DNA of 64,000 nucleotides from Citrobacter europaeus. GTDB lineage: Bacteria; Pseudomonadota; Gammaproteobacteria; Enterobacterales; Enterobacteriaceae. The notes beneath the pieces are model-generated. The model saw only the letters and a program-made list of their open reading frames with translations, had not been told where the DNA came from and made no database searches. Every line of letters begins with the position of its first letter. Position 1 is the first letter of the stretch. The stretch is from NCBI GenBank assembly GCA_020099315.1, contig CP083650.1, positions 3,534,001-3,598,000 of the forward strand, written 5' to 3'. Below, in pieces: positions 8,454 through 18,124 of the stretch. Position numbers and translations under genes: made by a program.

Positions 8454-9836
8454 ATGTTATCCTCTCAGACCACCTCAATTTTTACCGTAAGCCGCCTGAA
8501 CCAGACGGTTCGTTTGCTGCTTGAGCAGGAAATGGGACAAGTGTGGATCAGCGGTGAAATCTCGAATTTCACCCAGCCGTCCTCCGGTCACTGGTATTTC
8601 ACCCTCAAAGATGACACCGCTCAGGTACGCTGCGCGATGTTTCGCAACAGCAACCGCCGGGTAACGTTCCGCCCACAGCACGGGCAGCAGGTGCTGGTAC
8701 GCGCCAATATAACGTTGTACGAACCGCGCGGCGACTACCAGATAATTGTTGAGAGCATGCAGCCCGCGGGCGAAGGTTTGCTGCAACAAAAATATGAGCA
8801 ACTGAAGGCTAAACTGCAGGCTGAAGGACTATTCGATCAGCAATACAAGCAACCTCTACCTTCCCCAGCCCACTGCGTTGGGGTGATTACTTCGAAAACC
8901 GGCGCTGCGCTACACGATATTCTTCATGTGCTGAAGCGTCGTGATCCATCCTTGCCCGTTATTATCTACCCGACTGCGGTACAGGGCGACGATGCGCCAG
9001 GGCAGATCGTTCGCGCCATTGAACTGGCGAACGCGCGGCGTGAGTGTGACGTGCTGATCGTTGGGCGCGGCGGCGGCTCGCTGGAGGATTTATGGAGTTT
9101 CAACGACGAACGCGTGGCACGGGCGATTTTTGCCAGCGGCATTCCGGTAGTTAGCGCCGTCGGCCACGAAACCGACGTTACCATTGCCGATTTTATTGCA
9201 GATTTACGAGCGCCTACGCCATCAGCAGCGGCAGAAATTGTCAGCCGCAACCAGCAGGAGTTGTTGCGTCAGATCCAGTCCGCTCAGCAGCGTCTGGGCA
9301 TGGCGATGGACTACTACCTCGCCAACCGCAGCCGTCGTTTCACGCAGATGTTCCATCGCCTGCAACAGCAGCATCCGCAGCTGCGTCTGGCGCGCCAGCA
9401 AACGGCGCTAGAACGGCTGCGTCAGCGGATGGGATTTGCGCTTGAGAACAAGATTAAGCAGGCCAATCAACGCCAGCAGCGCATGCTGCAGCGTCTGAAT
9501 CAACAAAATCCGCAGCCACGTATTTATCGTGCGCAAACGCGTATTCAGCAACTGGAATACCGTTTAGCAGAGAATATCCGCGCACGTTTAAGTGAACAGC
9601 GCGAGCGGTTTGGCAACGCAGTTACCCATCTTGAAGCAGTCAGCCCACTGGCGACCCTGGCGCGTGGCTACAGCGTCTCCACCACCACGGGCGGCGGCGT
9701 ATTGAAAAAGGTCAAACAGGTCAGTGCCGGTGACGTTATCACTACCCGGCTTGCCGATGGCTGGGTTGAGAGCGAGGTCACGACCGTAACCCCGCAGAAA
9801 AAAACACGCTCCCGCAAAACGAGTCAGCCCGACTGA
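8454..9836 (+). CDS. xseA: Exodeoxyribonuclease VII large subunit
   Basis: Catalytic subunit of ExoVII, a metal-independent single-strand exonuclease that works with several XseB copies in mismatch repair and damage processing. It has 460 residues against 456 in E. coli. An N-terminal OB-fold (ISGEISNFTQPSSGHWYFTLKD) binds single-stranded DNA. The catalytic core carries TSKTGAALHDILHVLKRRDP, VGRGGGSLEDLWSFNDE and GHETDVTIADF. A long Gln/Arg-rich coiled coil follows (about 270-390), then a small C-terminal domain. It is divergent from guaB and convergent with the giant adhesin gene, 37 bp apart; in Salmonella xseA likewise borders the CS54 island. Confidence 0.98.
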   Translation: MLSSQTTSIFTVSRLNQTVRLLLEQEMGQVWISGEISNFTQPSSGHWYFTLKDDTAQVRCAMFRNSNRRVTFRPQHGQQVLVRANITLYEPRGDYQIIVESMQPAGEGLLQQKYEQLKAKLQAEGLFDQQYKQPLPSPAHCVGVITSKTGAALHDILHVLKRRDPSLPVIIYPTAVQGDDAPGQIVRAIELANARRECDVLIVGRGGGSLEDLWSFNDERVARAIFASGIPVVSAVGHETDVTIADFIADLRAPTPSAAAEIVSRNQQELLRQIQSAQQRLGMAMDYYLANRSRRFTQMFHRLQQQHPQLRLARQQTALERLRQRMGFALENKIKQANQRQQRMLQRLNQQNPQPRIYRAQTRIQQLEYRLAENIRARLSEQRERFGNAVTHLEAVSPLATLARGYSVSTTTGGGVLKKVKQVSAGDVITTRLADGWVESEVTTVTPQKKTRSRKTSQPD

Positions 9837-9850
9837 ATATGGGCTGATTC
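9821..9850. terminator. Possible hairpin at the xseA 3' end
   Basis: GAGTCAGCCC (9821-9830) pairs with GGGCTGATTC (9841-9850), ten pairs with one G-U, spanning the xseA stop codon. There is no T-run, so it may only be a stabilising 3' stem. Confidence 0.35.
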
Positions 9851-9873
9851 GCTTCGCAGCGTCTTAACAACTT

Positions 9874-12800
9874 TCACTCACGCGCATTTACCAGGCACAC
9901 CTGTCGATAAATGGATGACGTAGAGGTTGTCGTACGTTTCTGCCCGTTACTCAAGTTAAGCGCCTGTCGAGCATGAGTCGCCTCATCCTGATCGACCGCC
10001 CACCAGTAGTTATCCACCCCGGTAATCGGCCAACCGTACAGCGTCCCCACCGCGCCATTTTGGTTATCGTTGTACAACGTCAGCAACTGGCTATACAGCG
10101 GTTGACGCTGTGCGTCACATCCGGTAATCCCGGTTTTATCCAGATTCGAGGCGCTTACCGATGACCAGAGTTCTCCATTCGCACCATAGCTGGTATTACT
10201 GGAAGATACTTCCGCCGCCAACAATGGGCGGCTAAATATGACGCCGTCGCTGGTGGTGGCCGTTTCGGGCATATGGCCCCAGTAATTCGCCTTAGCAGAG
10301 TTGGGGCTGGTAATTACGGTAAAAATAGCATCCAGAGAGGCTTTAAGCGTGGTGTTATTCGTCACCGTCGCCGTGAGCGTAGTTTTCAGCCCCGAACTGA
10401 GATCCTGTCGCAGGTTAAACGTTGCGGTACCGTTAGCGCCCGTCAGACCGCTAAAGATCGCGGTGTTGGTAGCCAACTTAGCGGTCTGCGCAGAAGGCGT
10501 TAGCTCGTCCAGCGTTAAATCATCCGCCCCGCCGCTGGTAATGACGTTGCCAACGCGCGACAACGCATTGCTGCGTGAAATCGTGAAATATACGTCCGGC
10601 ATCACATTGCCGTCGGTGTCTGTCACCGTTACGGTCAGCGGGATTGTCTCTCCTTTTTTCACCTGCGCTGCCAGCCTCTCAGCGTTGAGAGCCGTCGACG
10701 TCAGCGTAATTGCCCCAGGCATAGGATGCGGATCGACCAGGCAAACCAGCGCCTGTTTGTCGCTTGTACTCCTGGTGGAAACCGCACCGGTTTTCAGTTG
10801 CATGCTCTGCCAGGAGGTTCCGGCTTTATCCGTCACCCACCAGCCATAACTTGCATGAGATACCGGCCAGCCGTACAGCGTTTCGATTTCGCCGCCGGGA
10901 TGCTCATCGTAGAGTGATTTCAGTTCACTCAACGTCGGCTGCCAGGCTTCGCCGCAGGTGGATTTGCTTGCCAGCCCTGCGCCGTTATGGTCATACAGCG
11001 GCCACAGTTCGTTACCTACCGTGGAGCTAAACGTGGTGTCTTCTGCGGAAACTTCCGCCGCCAGTAATGGTCGCTGAAAGCTCACGCCGCTGCTGTCGGT
11101 AACGGTCTCGGGCATATGCCCCCAGTATTGCGCTTTGTCGGTATCAGGGCTGGTCACCACGGTGAATATCGCCTCCACAGTAGAGGCCGGGTTAGGGTAT
11201 GTGTCCAGCGTTGCCGTAATCGTCGTTTTCAGCCCCATCGCGTCGTCCTGGCGCAGGCTTAAGGTTGCCATGCCGTCCGCTCCGGTCACCCCACTCCAGG
11301 TGCTGGTATTGCTGCTCAACACCGTCTCGGCTGTCGCAGGGGCTATCCCCTGAAGAACCAGATCGTCCGTCGCACCTTTACCATCCGTCGTTTTCACCGA
11401 ACCGCTACGCGAAATGCCATTACTACGAGAGAGCGTAAAGGATGCATTCGCTGCGGGGTTGCCATTGGCATCTTTCACGGTGACAGTGAACGGAATTTCC
11501 TCGCCTTTTTTAACCTTCGCAATGCGGGTTTCGCTGTCAGCAAGGCTCGACGTCAACGCAATGGTCGCAGGCAATGGGGCATGCGGATCCACAAGGCATA
11601 TCTGCGCGCCGGTCGTCCCGACAGAAGTGGTCGAACTTTTCCCGCCCGTATCCAGCCGCATATACTGGTATGCCCCGGTTTTTGACACGCGATCCACAGC
11701 CAGCCAGAACTTGCCTGCTGACACCGGCCAGCCATAATTCGTACCAATAGCGCCTATAGGGTCGTCAGCGTACAGTGTTTGCAGATCGCTAAACAGCGGC
11801 TGATATTCTGCGTCACAACCAGTAGCGCCCGCTTTTTGGGTATTTGAAATGGTGACCAGCGCCCAGCTTTCGTTATTGTACGTATAGGAGTACGTAAACG
11901 ACGTTTCGGTCGCCAGAAGTGGACGTTTAAATCTAACCCCAGCGCTGTTGGTGACCGTTTCCGGCATATGCCCCCAGAAATTCGCTTTATCGCTGTCCGG
12001 GCTGGTAAGTACAGTGTATATCACATCCAAATTGCTGGAAGTCACCAGATCGTCGGGAAGTTCTGCCACAATGGCGGTTTTCAGGCCGCTGCTATTATCC
12101 TGGGCTATCTCAAACTGGGCTTGGCCATTCTCATCCGTCACGCCATACCAGTAATAGTTGCAGCGAGTAGTCGTACAGTTAAACGCCATTGAACCCGCTT
12201 CAGGCGTGAGCGCTGTCAGCAACATATTGCTTTCATTACCATCCTGAGCGAACCCAGCCCGGTTTAACGACGAGGTGCGCCTCAGACGAATAGTGGTATC
12301 AGGTGCAGGATTTCCTGAACCGTCGGTCACGGTGACGGTCAACGGTACGATTTCTCCCTTTCTCACAACCGCGGCGCCTTTTTCCGCATTCATGGCGCTC
12401 GACGTGAGCGCTATCGACAATACCCTTTTTTTACTCAAGCACAGCTGCGCCGTGGCAGTATTCATGTTGGTAGCAAGCTTTGAGTTATCACTGAGCCGGA
12501 GGTACTGAAACAGGTTTGTCGCGTGCGCGCTGTCCGGCACGCTATTACCCGCTCCCCAGTATTTCCCCGTTGTCACCGGCAGGCCGAAGGTCGAGGAGAG
12601 CGTGCCATTTGGGTAATCGTTATACAGCGTCTGAAGTTGCTCCAGCGTCGGCAACCCCAGCCTGTCACACGGGCTGGCGGACTGCTGATAAAGCTGCGGA
12701 TAACTATTCCACGTATACCAGGTTTCACTATTTTCCAGAAAGCCCGAGGTATTCGTCGTGGCAGAAAGCTCAGCGCGCAATAATGGTCGATTAAACTCGG

Positions 12801-15800
12801 CCCCTTTGCTGTTGACAAAGGTTTCCGGCATATGGCCCCACATACTGGCTTTGTCGCTGTCGGGGCTGGTAATGACGGTGAAGATGGCATCTTTGCTGTC
12901 GGTCAGATTGCTGCCATCCATCGCTGTGGCGTTGAGAGTGGTTTTCAGCCCCGCAGACATATCCTGTGAAAGCGTAAAGGTCCCCTCCCCCTGCTCATCG
13001 GTTTGTATATACAAAAATTTCGCGCTGGTATCCATCAGGAACGTCGCAGGGCCGGACGGCATGACGTTACGTAGAGTAATATCATCTTCAGAACCAGCGC
13101 TATGGATACTTCCTGAACGCGTCGTTGATTCACTGCGGCTCAGTTTCACCAACGCGTTGGCCATCGGCTGGCCTGCCGTATTTTTGACTGTCACGGTGGC
13201 GGCGATTTGCTCGCCTTTTTTGACCTTAACGATCCCCGTCGTTTCATCCTGACCCGCGAGCGTAAGCGTCAGGTTACCAGCCGTACCTCGGGGTGAAACG
13301 AGGCACGTCTGCATGTGATAAATCGACGCATTGCTTATTGAGGTAACATCACCATTGCTCAACAGGTTAACAACCGCGTATTCAACTGGGTCGCCCTCCG
13401 CGGACGGTAAAGCGTAATCCCCCGCCCACCAGTACTGGCTGGCGCTAACGTTCCCTGTACTGCTCATTGGCCAACCATTGCGGCTGTGCATCGCCCCGTC
13501 GGGCCAGGTGGCGTACAGCGCCTGAAGATTACTGGCAGTCGGCAGAAAGTTACGCCCACAGCCACCACCAACCCCATTCCAGGCATTGCTGACGGTGATC
13601 ATGCCCCAGGTTTCGCCCATATCGTAGCTGCCGTTGGTGATAATCACCGTTTTCCCCGGCATGTTGCTAAACTCACTGGATAACAGCGGGCGCTTATACA
13701 CGACGCCATCACGATCGGTGAGCGTTTCCGCCATGTGCCCCCAGTAGTTCGCTTTCTCTGTATCCGGACTGGTCACTACGCTAAAGACGACCGGCAGCGT
13801 CTGCTCTGTTGCAGAACTGGTATGCTCAAGCGACGCCAGCAGCGGCGTTTTAAAGCCTGCGCCACTGTCCTGGCTAATGTCCAGCGTCAGCGTTCCGTTC
13901 TCATTGGTCGCGGAGTAATACTCAATGCCACTGCTACGACTCTCGCTATGATTAATTTGTATCGCAGCCGCAGCGGAGGTGTTTACCACCTGGTACTTAC
14001 GCCCGATGCTATCACCGCGTTTAAAGATAACCGGCGTATTGCCAACCGGATTCCCCTCATCATCCAGAGTGGTAATCACCACCGGGATAGTTTCGCCAAC
14101 TTTGGCTTTAACAAAACCGTCGTCGGCATGGTATAGCGAGGATGTCAGCGTGAGCCTGGTTGCCACTTTCTGCGCTGTTTGCAGGCAGGAGAAATAGAGT
14201 TTTTCATTCCATAACATTGAGCTTATGTTGCCATCGCCCAGATCGAGCGATTTCACATAACGGTTTTCCGTTGAGCGGCTGATATCAGCAGTGCTGTTCT
14301 GGTAGTTTTTCCCTTCGACAGGCCAGCCCTGCTGAGTATTGATAGCTCCGCCAGGGAAGGCTGCGTACAACGACTGCAGGTCGGCCAGCGCGGGCACAAA
14401 TCCCACCCCGCAGGCGTTCTGTATCCCCTCAAAATCAACAGTGGCCCAGATTTCATTGTTTTCTGTGTTGTTGCCAACGGCAATCCCGCTGGCAATTTCT
14501 GTGACCAGTTGCGGTCGCTTAAATACTTTGCCATTAGCTGCTGACACCGTTTCTGGCATATGGCCCCACATTTTGGCTTTATTACTGTCGGGGCTGGTGA
14601 CGACGGTGAATATCGTGTCAACGCTGGCGCTGACACTGGCGTTTTGATATAGCGCTGCGGTAACCGCCACTTTGGTGCCATGCGTATCTGGGCGGGTGAC
14701 GTTGATGATTTTACTGCCATCGGCTCCCGTCAGGCCGCCCACTTTGGTTGCCGTATCGTTGATTGAGTTTCCGTCGATCACGACCGGAGAAACGATACCG
14801 TCGCCGCTGCCCGCAATATGCTTATCGCTCTGCCGGGTATAACCATCACCGCGCGACAGTACAAACGGTGCATCAGGGATCGGCTTGCCGCTGGCATCTT
14901 TCACCGTGACCTTCAGCTGTAACGTATCGCCCTTTTTCACCTTTAGCGCATGTTCGTTATTACCCTCATACCACAGCGACGAATCGACCGGTTCGATGGT
15001 AATAGAAGCGGCTACCGGATTGTCGCTGGCAAGGCAGGTGACATAATCCGACGCATTGTTACTGGAAAACTCGCTGCCGCTGGAAAGCGCGATGAGTTTC
15101 CACGACGTCGCTGTGGCAAACGTCGAAGACCAATAGTTAATCAGGGTTGGCCAGCCGTGGGTGTTGTGAATCGCCCCACCGCTGTTGGCGTCATACAACG
15201 CCTTAAGCTGATCGATACGCGGCAATCGGTTGACCGCACAGCCGCCGACGTCCGTATTACTCACCGCATCGCTATGAGTGACGCGCGCCCAGCTTTCGTT
15301 CGCTTCCTTCTGGGTGCGGGTAGCGCTAACCTCTGCCGCAAGCTTTGGACGCTCAAATACCGCATCACCCACCGTCAGGGTATCGGGCATATGTCCCCAC
15401 ATCGATGCCTGAGCGGTATCCGGGCTGGTGGGGACGGTAAATTTCACGCTGCGGCTGAGCGGCGTGGAGATGAGTGAGTTCATCGGCAGAATAGAGAGCT
15501 GAGTCTGCAGTCCAACGCCCTGCGGTTGTTCGATAGTCAGGGTGGCACTCCCCTGACTATCGGTAGTGCCCTGATACGTCATCGACGCCTGAGAAGGACC
15601 GTACGCCGTACCCGCTATAACAAGCGCGCCGTTGGTGGCATCAGTAAAGCCGGTACTGACGTTATCGCGATTGCGCCCATAAGCCATGGTAACTGTAAAC
15701 GCCGCGTTGGGGACCGTAAGACCGTTGAGCGCATTAATTGAGCGCACCGTCAGCGTTATCTGCTCGCCCACTTTGGCTGTCGTCTGGCGCAGGGCAAAAT

Positions 15801-18009
15801 CGCCGTTCATCGCCACGTCAAGCTGAGTGACTAACTCATTGCCCGAGCAGGAGAGATAGTTTGGCTCGCTGCCGCTGAACAAAGCATCAGCACCGGTAGC
15901 CAGATTGACGTGCGCCGTCTGCCCGCCGCTGGTGTCCGCCGCCAGATAGCTGTGGCTGGCGGTTGGCCAACCGTGCTCGCTTTGCATCTCGTTATCAGGA
16001 TGCGCATTATAGAGCGAGTCCAGCGACAGTTGCCCTGGCACTTGTCCACTACCGCACTGGTTTTCACCCGCCGTAACGGAGTTGAACGTCGCCCAGTTTT
16101 CATTGTTTTCCTGCGTGGAGCCCGTTTTATGCGTGGCTTCTGCTGCCAGCAGCGGACGTTTATACAAATTGCCCGCCTCCACTACGCCCTGCATATGCCC
16201 CCACATGTTTGCCGCGCTGACATCCGGACTGGTGAGAACGGTAAAGATCACGTTTTGCGTTGCCTGCGTGCTGCCGTCAAACAGCACCACGCGCAACGGC
16301 GTTAAGACGCCAGTACCTGAATCATGTTTGATCTCCAGCGAAGCCTGACCGTTCGCGTCGGTAACGCCCTGATAGTGATGGGTATCACCGGCCATCAGGC
16401 CTTCACCTGCAATGGTAACCGGATGCTCCTCCCAACTGGCGGAATAGTAAGCGGTATTGCGCGCCTGCGCGTTGCCAAGGTACAGATTAAAATAGCGATA
16501 CGGCAGCGGCTTGCCGGTGAGTTCGTCGGTTACCGTGATTTGCATCATGACCGCCTCCCCTACCTTTACCCTCGCGGCGCTCAGGCTACTGTCGTAGCTG
16601 TCTGTACTCAGCACCAGCTTTGGCTTTACCGCCGGTGCGGCCTTATCTACGCAACTGACCAGGGAGTTCACCGTATCCGCTTCCTGCACCACGCTGCTGG
16701 AGCGCATATTGACGCCATAATGGTACATGCTCAGCGAACTTTCCGTGGCGGACCAGTATTCATCATCCCCAGCGACAGGCCAGCCAAGAGTAGTCGCCAG
16801 GTCGCCTCGTGCAGTTTTTAACCCGATAAGCTGGCGCGCATCCGGCAGAATGTCACAGTGCTCATCCGCCCCTTTCCAGTTAAACAGCGCCCAGCTTTCA
16901 TTATCGGCATTCACCGTCGTACTTTCACCCTCCACCTCAGCGGCGAGCGCGGGTCGGGTAAAGGTGTAGGTTTCACCTTCCACCTCAGCGCTGGAGCTTT
17001 CCGCCATATGACCCCACATCGCCGCTTTATCGCTGTCCGGGCTGCTGAGAGTGGTGAAAATAACATCTACGCTATCGGCAAGCGATGTCGCTCCTACGGC
17101 TTTTACCGTTAGCGTGGTTTTTACGCCAGGGCTATTGTCCTGGGTGACCGTCACCGTAGCATTGCCGCTGGCATCGGTTGTGCCGTGAAATTCGGTGGCG
17201 ATCGTGGTGAGTTCAGTATCTCCTACATGTACAGGATTGGTGTTGTTGACCGCATTTTGTCGGTTGAAAGCATCACTTCGGGTAATGATAAAAGCCGTAT
17301 TCGCCGCAGGTTCACCATCACAGGTCCTGGTGCTCACCGTCAAAGTGATGCTATCGCCAGCTTTACCTTTTGCCGCCTTTAGCGTTTCATTGAAATGGTC
17401 TGCGCTCACCGCTACCGGTTTGCCCGCAGCCGCGGCGATATCTACCGCAAATTTTTGCTCAAGCAACGTCACCGCATTGTTATAGGGGACACCGGTACGA
17501 GTCAGCAGCCAGAGTGGTGGTATCTCCGTTGTGGTATCAAGCTGCGGCCAGACCACCAGATGACGCCCCGCCATATTTTGCGCGCAGAAGCTGAGATTCG
17601 CGGACGGTTGTGGGCTGAGCGGGACTTCGGGCGTGGCGGCATCAGCCCATACCAGAGAGACACCCGGCGCACGATCGCTTTGCCAGACCAGCGGCGGCTC
17701 GGCAAAAATGTCACCTTCGGTGTCATGCGGGTTACTGAGGATCAGTGCGCTGCCGCTGTCATCGGTACTGAACTGGTTTGGCCTCGCGGTATTCGCCACG
17801 GCATTGGCTTGATCCACACTAAGTTGCACGCTTCCCTGATACACCGGAATGGCGACACTGTCGGCCTGCGGTTTCGTACCGTTAATCGCCGACGTAACGC
17901 CGACAGGCTCCTGCCATGTATGACTCAAATTTGTGGCATTTGCAGACAAGCCGCTGATAAATAACAGCGGCAGCAGGAAACGATGCAGTGATTTCAGGTT
18001 ACCGGACAT
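9874..18009 (-). CDS. Giant RatA/RatB-type repeat surface protein (2711 aa)
   Basis: Probable exported adhesin. A signal peptide (FLLPLLFISGLSANA) follows the ATG at 18009, which has a GGGG-type ribosome site. After an N-terminal region of about 200 residues come nine tandem units of 268-301 residues. Each has an Ig-like beta domain (KVKKGE...TVTVTD.xGNP, ending FTVxTSPDxxKAxxWGHMxET) and a second domain of type RPLLAAEVS...C...P...L..LY...GWP...YW...C, containing two cysteines. These match my memory of the Salmonella DUF824 (Ig-like) and DUF823 repeats of RatA/RatB. The WGHM methionines fall at residues 335, 606, 874, 1151, 1426, 1727, 2015, 2299 and 2580. The protein stops four residues after the last cysteine. 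No beta-barrel, lipobox or anchor is visible, so export probably depends on partners; sinI and sinH lie directly upstream. The frame is intact over 8.1 kb. Confidence 0.85.
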   Translation of the reverse strand: MSGNLKSLHRFLLPLLFISGLSANATNLSHTWQEPVGVTSAINGTKPQADSVAIPVYQGSVQLSVDQANAVANTARPNQFSTDDSGSALILSNPHDTEGDIFAEPPLVWQSDRAPGVSLVWADAATPEVPLSPQPSANLSFCAQNMAGRHLVVWPQLDTTTEIPPLWLLTRTGVPYNNAVTLLEQKFAVDIAAAAGKPVAVSADHFNETLKAAKGKAGDSITLTVSTRTCDGEPAANTAFIITRSDAFNRQNAVNNTNPVHVGDTELTTIATEFHGTTDASGNATVTVTQDNSPGVKTTLTVKAVGATSLADSVDVIFTTLSSPDSDKAAMWGHMAESSSAEVEGETYTFTRPALAAEVEGESTTVNADNESWALFNWKGADEHCDILPDARQLIGLKTARGDLATTLGWPVAGDDEYWSATESSLSMYHYGVNMRSSSVVQEADTVNSLVSCVDKAAPAVKPKLVLSTDSYDSSLSAARVKVGEAVMMQITVTDELTGKPLPYRYFNLYLGNAQARNTAYYSASWEEHPVTIAGEGLMAGDTHHYQGVTDANGQASLEIKHDSGTGVLTPLRVVLFDGSTQATQNVIFTVLTSPDVSAANMWGHMQGVVEAGNLYKRPLLAAEATHKTGSTQENNENWATFNSVTAGENQCGSGQVPGQLSLDSLYNAHPDNEMQSEHGWPTASHSYLAADTSGGQTAHVNLATGADALFSGSEPNYLSCSGNELVTQLDVAMNGDFALRQTTAKVGEQITLTVRSINALNGLTVPNAAFTVTMAYGRNRDNVSTGFTDATNGALVIAGTAYGPSQASMTYQGTTDSQGSATLTIEQPQGVGLQTQLSILPMNSLISTPLSRSVKFTVPTSPDTAQASMWGHMPDTLTVGDAVFERPKLAAEVSATRTQKEANESWARVTHSDAVSNTDVGGCAVNRLPRIDQLKALYDANSGGAIHNTHGWPTLINYWSSTFATATSWKLIALSSGSEFSSNNASDYVTCLASDNPVAASITIEPVDSSLWYEGNNEHALKVKKGDTLQLKVTVKDASGKPIPDAPFVLSRGDGYTRQSDKHIAGSGDGIVSPVVIDGNSINDTATKVGGLTGADGSKIINVTRPDTHGTKVAVTAALYQNASVSASVDTIFTVVTSPDSNKAKMWGHMPETVSAANGKVFKRPQLVTEIASGIAVGNNTENNEIWATVDFEGIQNACGVGFVPALADLQSLYAAFPGGAINTQQGWPVEGKNYQNSTADISRSTENRYVKSLDLGDGNISSMLWNEKLYFSCLQTAQKVATRLTLTSSLYHADDGFVKAKVGETIPVVITTLDDEGNPVGNTPVIFKRGDSIGRKYQVVNTSAAAAIQINHSESRSSGIEYYSATNENGTLTLDISQDSGAGFKTPLLASLEHTSSATEQTLPVVFSVVTSPDTEKANYWGHMAETLTDRDGVVYKRPLLSSEFSNMPGKTVIITNGSYDMGETWGMITVSNAWNGVGGGCGRNFLPTASNLQALYATWPDGAMHSRNGWPMSSTGNVSASQYWWAGDYALPSAEGDPVEYAVVNLLSNGDVTSISNASIYHMQTCLVSPRGTAGNLTLTLAGQDETTGIVKVKKGEQIAATVTVKNTAGQPMANALVKLSRSESTTRSGSIHSAGSEDDITLRNVMPSGPATFLMDTSAKFLYIQTDEQGEGTFTLSQDMSAGLKTTLNATAMDGSNLTDSKDAIFTVITSPDSDKASMWGHMPETFVNSKGAEFNRPLLRAELSATTNTSGFLENSETWYTWNSYPQLYQQSASPCDRLGLPTLEQLQTLYNDYPNGTLSSTFGLPVTTGKYWGAGNSVPDSAHATNLFQYLRLSDNSKLATNMNTATAQLCLSKKRVLSIALTSSAMNAEKGAAVVRKGEIVPLTVTVTDGSGNPAPDTTIRLRRTSSLNRAGFAQDGNESNMLLTALTPEAGSMAFNCTTTRCNYYWYGVTDENGQAQFEIAQDNSSGLKTAIVAELPDDLVTSSNLDVIYTVLTSPDSDKANFWGHMPETVTNSAGVRFKRPLLATETSFTYSYTYNNESWALVTISNTQKAGATGCDAEYQPLFSDLQTLYADDPIGAIGTNYGWPVSAGKFWLAVDRVSKTGAYQYMRLDTGGKSSTTSVGTTGAQICLVDPHAPLPATIALTSSLADSETRIAKVKKGEEIPFTVTVKDANGNPAANASFTLSRSNGISRSGSVKTTDGKGATDDLVLQGIAPATAETVLSSNTSTWSGVTGADGMATLSLRQDDAMGLKTTITATLDTYPNPASTVEAIFTVVTSPDTDKAQYWGHMPETVTDSSGVSFQRPLLAAEVSAEDTTFSSTVGNELWPLYDHNGAGLASKSTCGEAWQPTLSELKSLYDEHPGGEIETLYGWPVSHASYGWWVTDKAGTSWQSMQLKTGAVSTRSTSDKQALVCLVDPHPMPGAITLTSTALNAERLAAQVKKGETIPLTVTVTDTDGNVMPDVYFTISRSNALSRVGNVITSGGADDLTLDELTPSAQTAKLATNTAIFSGLTGANGTATFNLRQDLSSGLKTTLTATVTNNTTLKASLDAIFTVITSPNSAKANYWGHMPETATTSDGVIFSRPLLAAEVSSSNTSYGANGELWSSVSASNLDKTGITGCDAQRQPLYSQLLTLYNDNQNGAVGTLYGWPITGVDNYWWAVDQDEATHARQALNLSNGQKRTTTSTSSIYRQVCLVNARE
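9880..17450 (-). repeat. Nine-fold tandem protein repeat (Ig-like plus lectin-like unit)
   Basis: The conserved WGHM codons occur at 17005, 16192, 15388, 14557, 13732, 12829, 11965, 11113 and 10270, giving periods of 804 to 903 bp. The units have diverged in length and sequence, so they look old rather than recently amplified. The second domain carries a LY-x(n)-GWP-x(n)-YW pattern reminiscent of DUF1566/FGE or C-type-lectin-like folds; that resemblance is inference. Confidence 0.85.
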
Positions 18010-18086
18010 ATCCCCATCCTAACGCCTGTCTGATAATTGGATTTTCAACACGCTTTGCTTAGCGTCCTGCTAAGAAAAGCGCACGG

Positions 18087-18109
18087 AAAACGCCGCTCCC
18101 CTGGAGAGC
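18087..18109 (-). terminator. Weak hairpin between sinI-like and giant adhesin genes
   Basis: On the minus strand GCTCTCCAGGGGAGC (18109-18095) folds into a short stem, followed by GGCG and TTTT (18090-18087). It may act as a partial terminator that lowers expression of the distal giant gene. It is short and imperfect. Confidence 0.35.
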
Positions 18110-18124
18110 GACGTACGGTGCGAA

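Noticed and set aside
10270..17007. Periodic conserved words suggesting a repeat array such as CRISPR
   Set aside because: Spacing is about 800-900 bp and follows protein domains; there are no short direct repeats with regular spacers.
9973..17964. Many antisense open frames of 60-190 codons along the giant adhesin gene
   Set aside because: They recur at the repeat period and simply mirror the conserved unit on the other strand; none has a conserved start or ribosome site.
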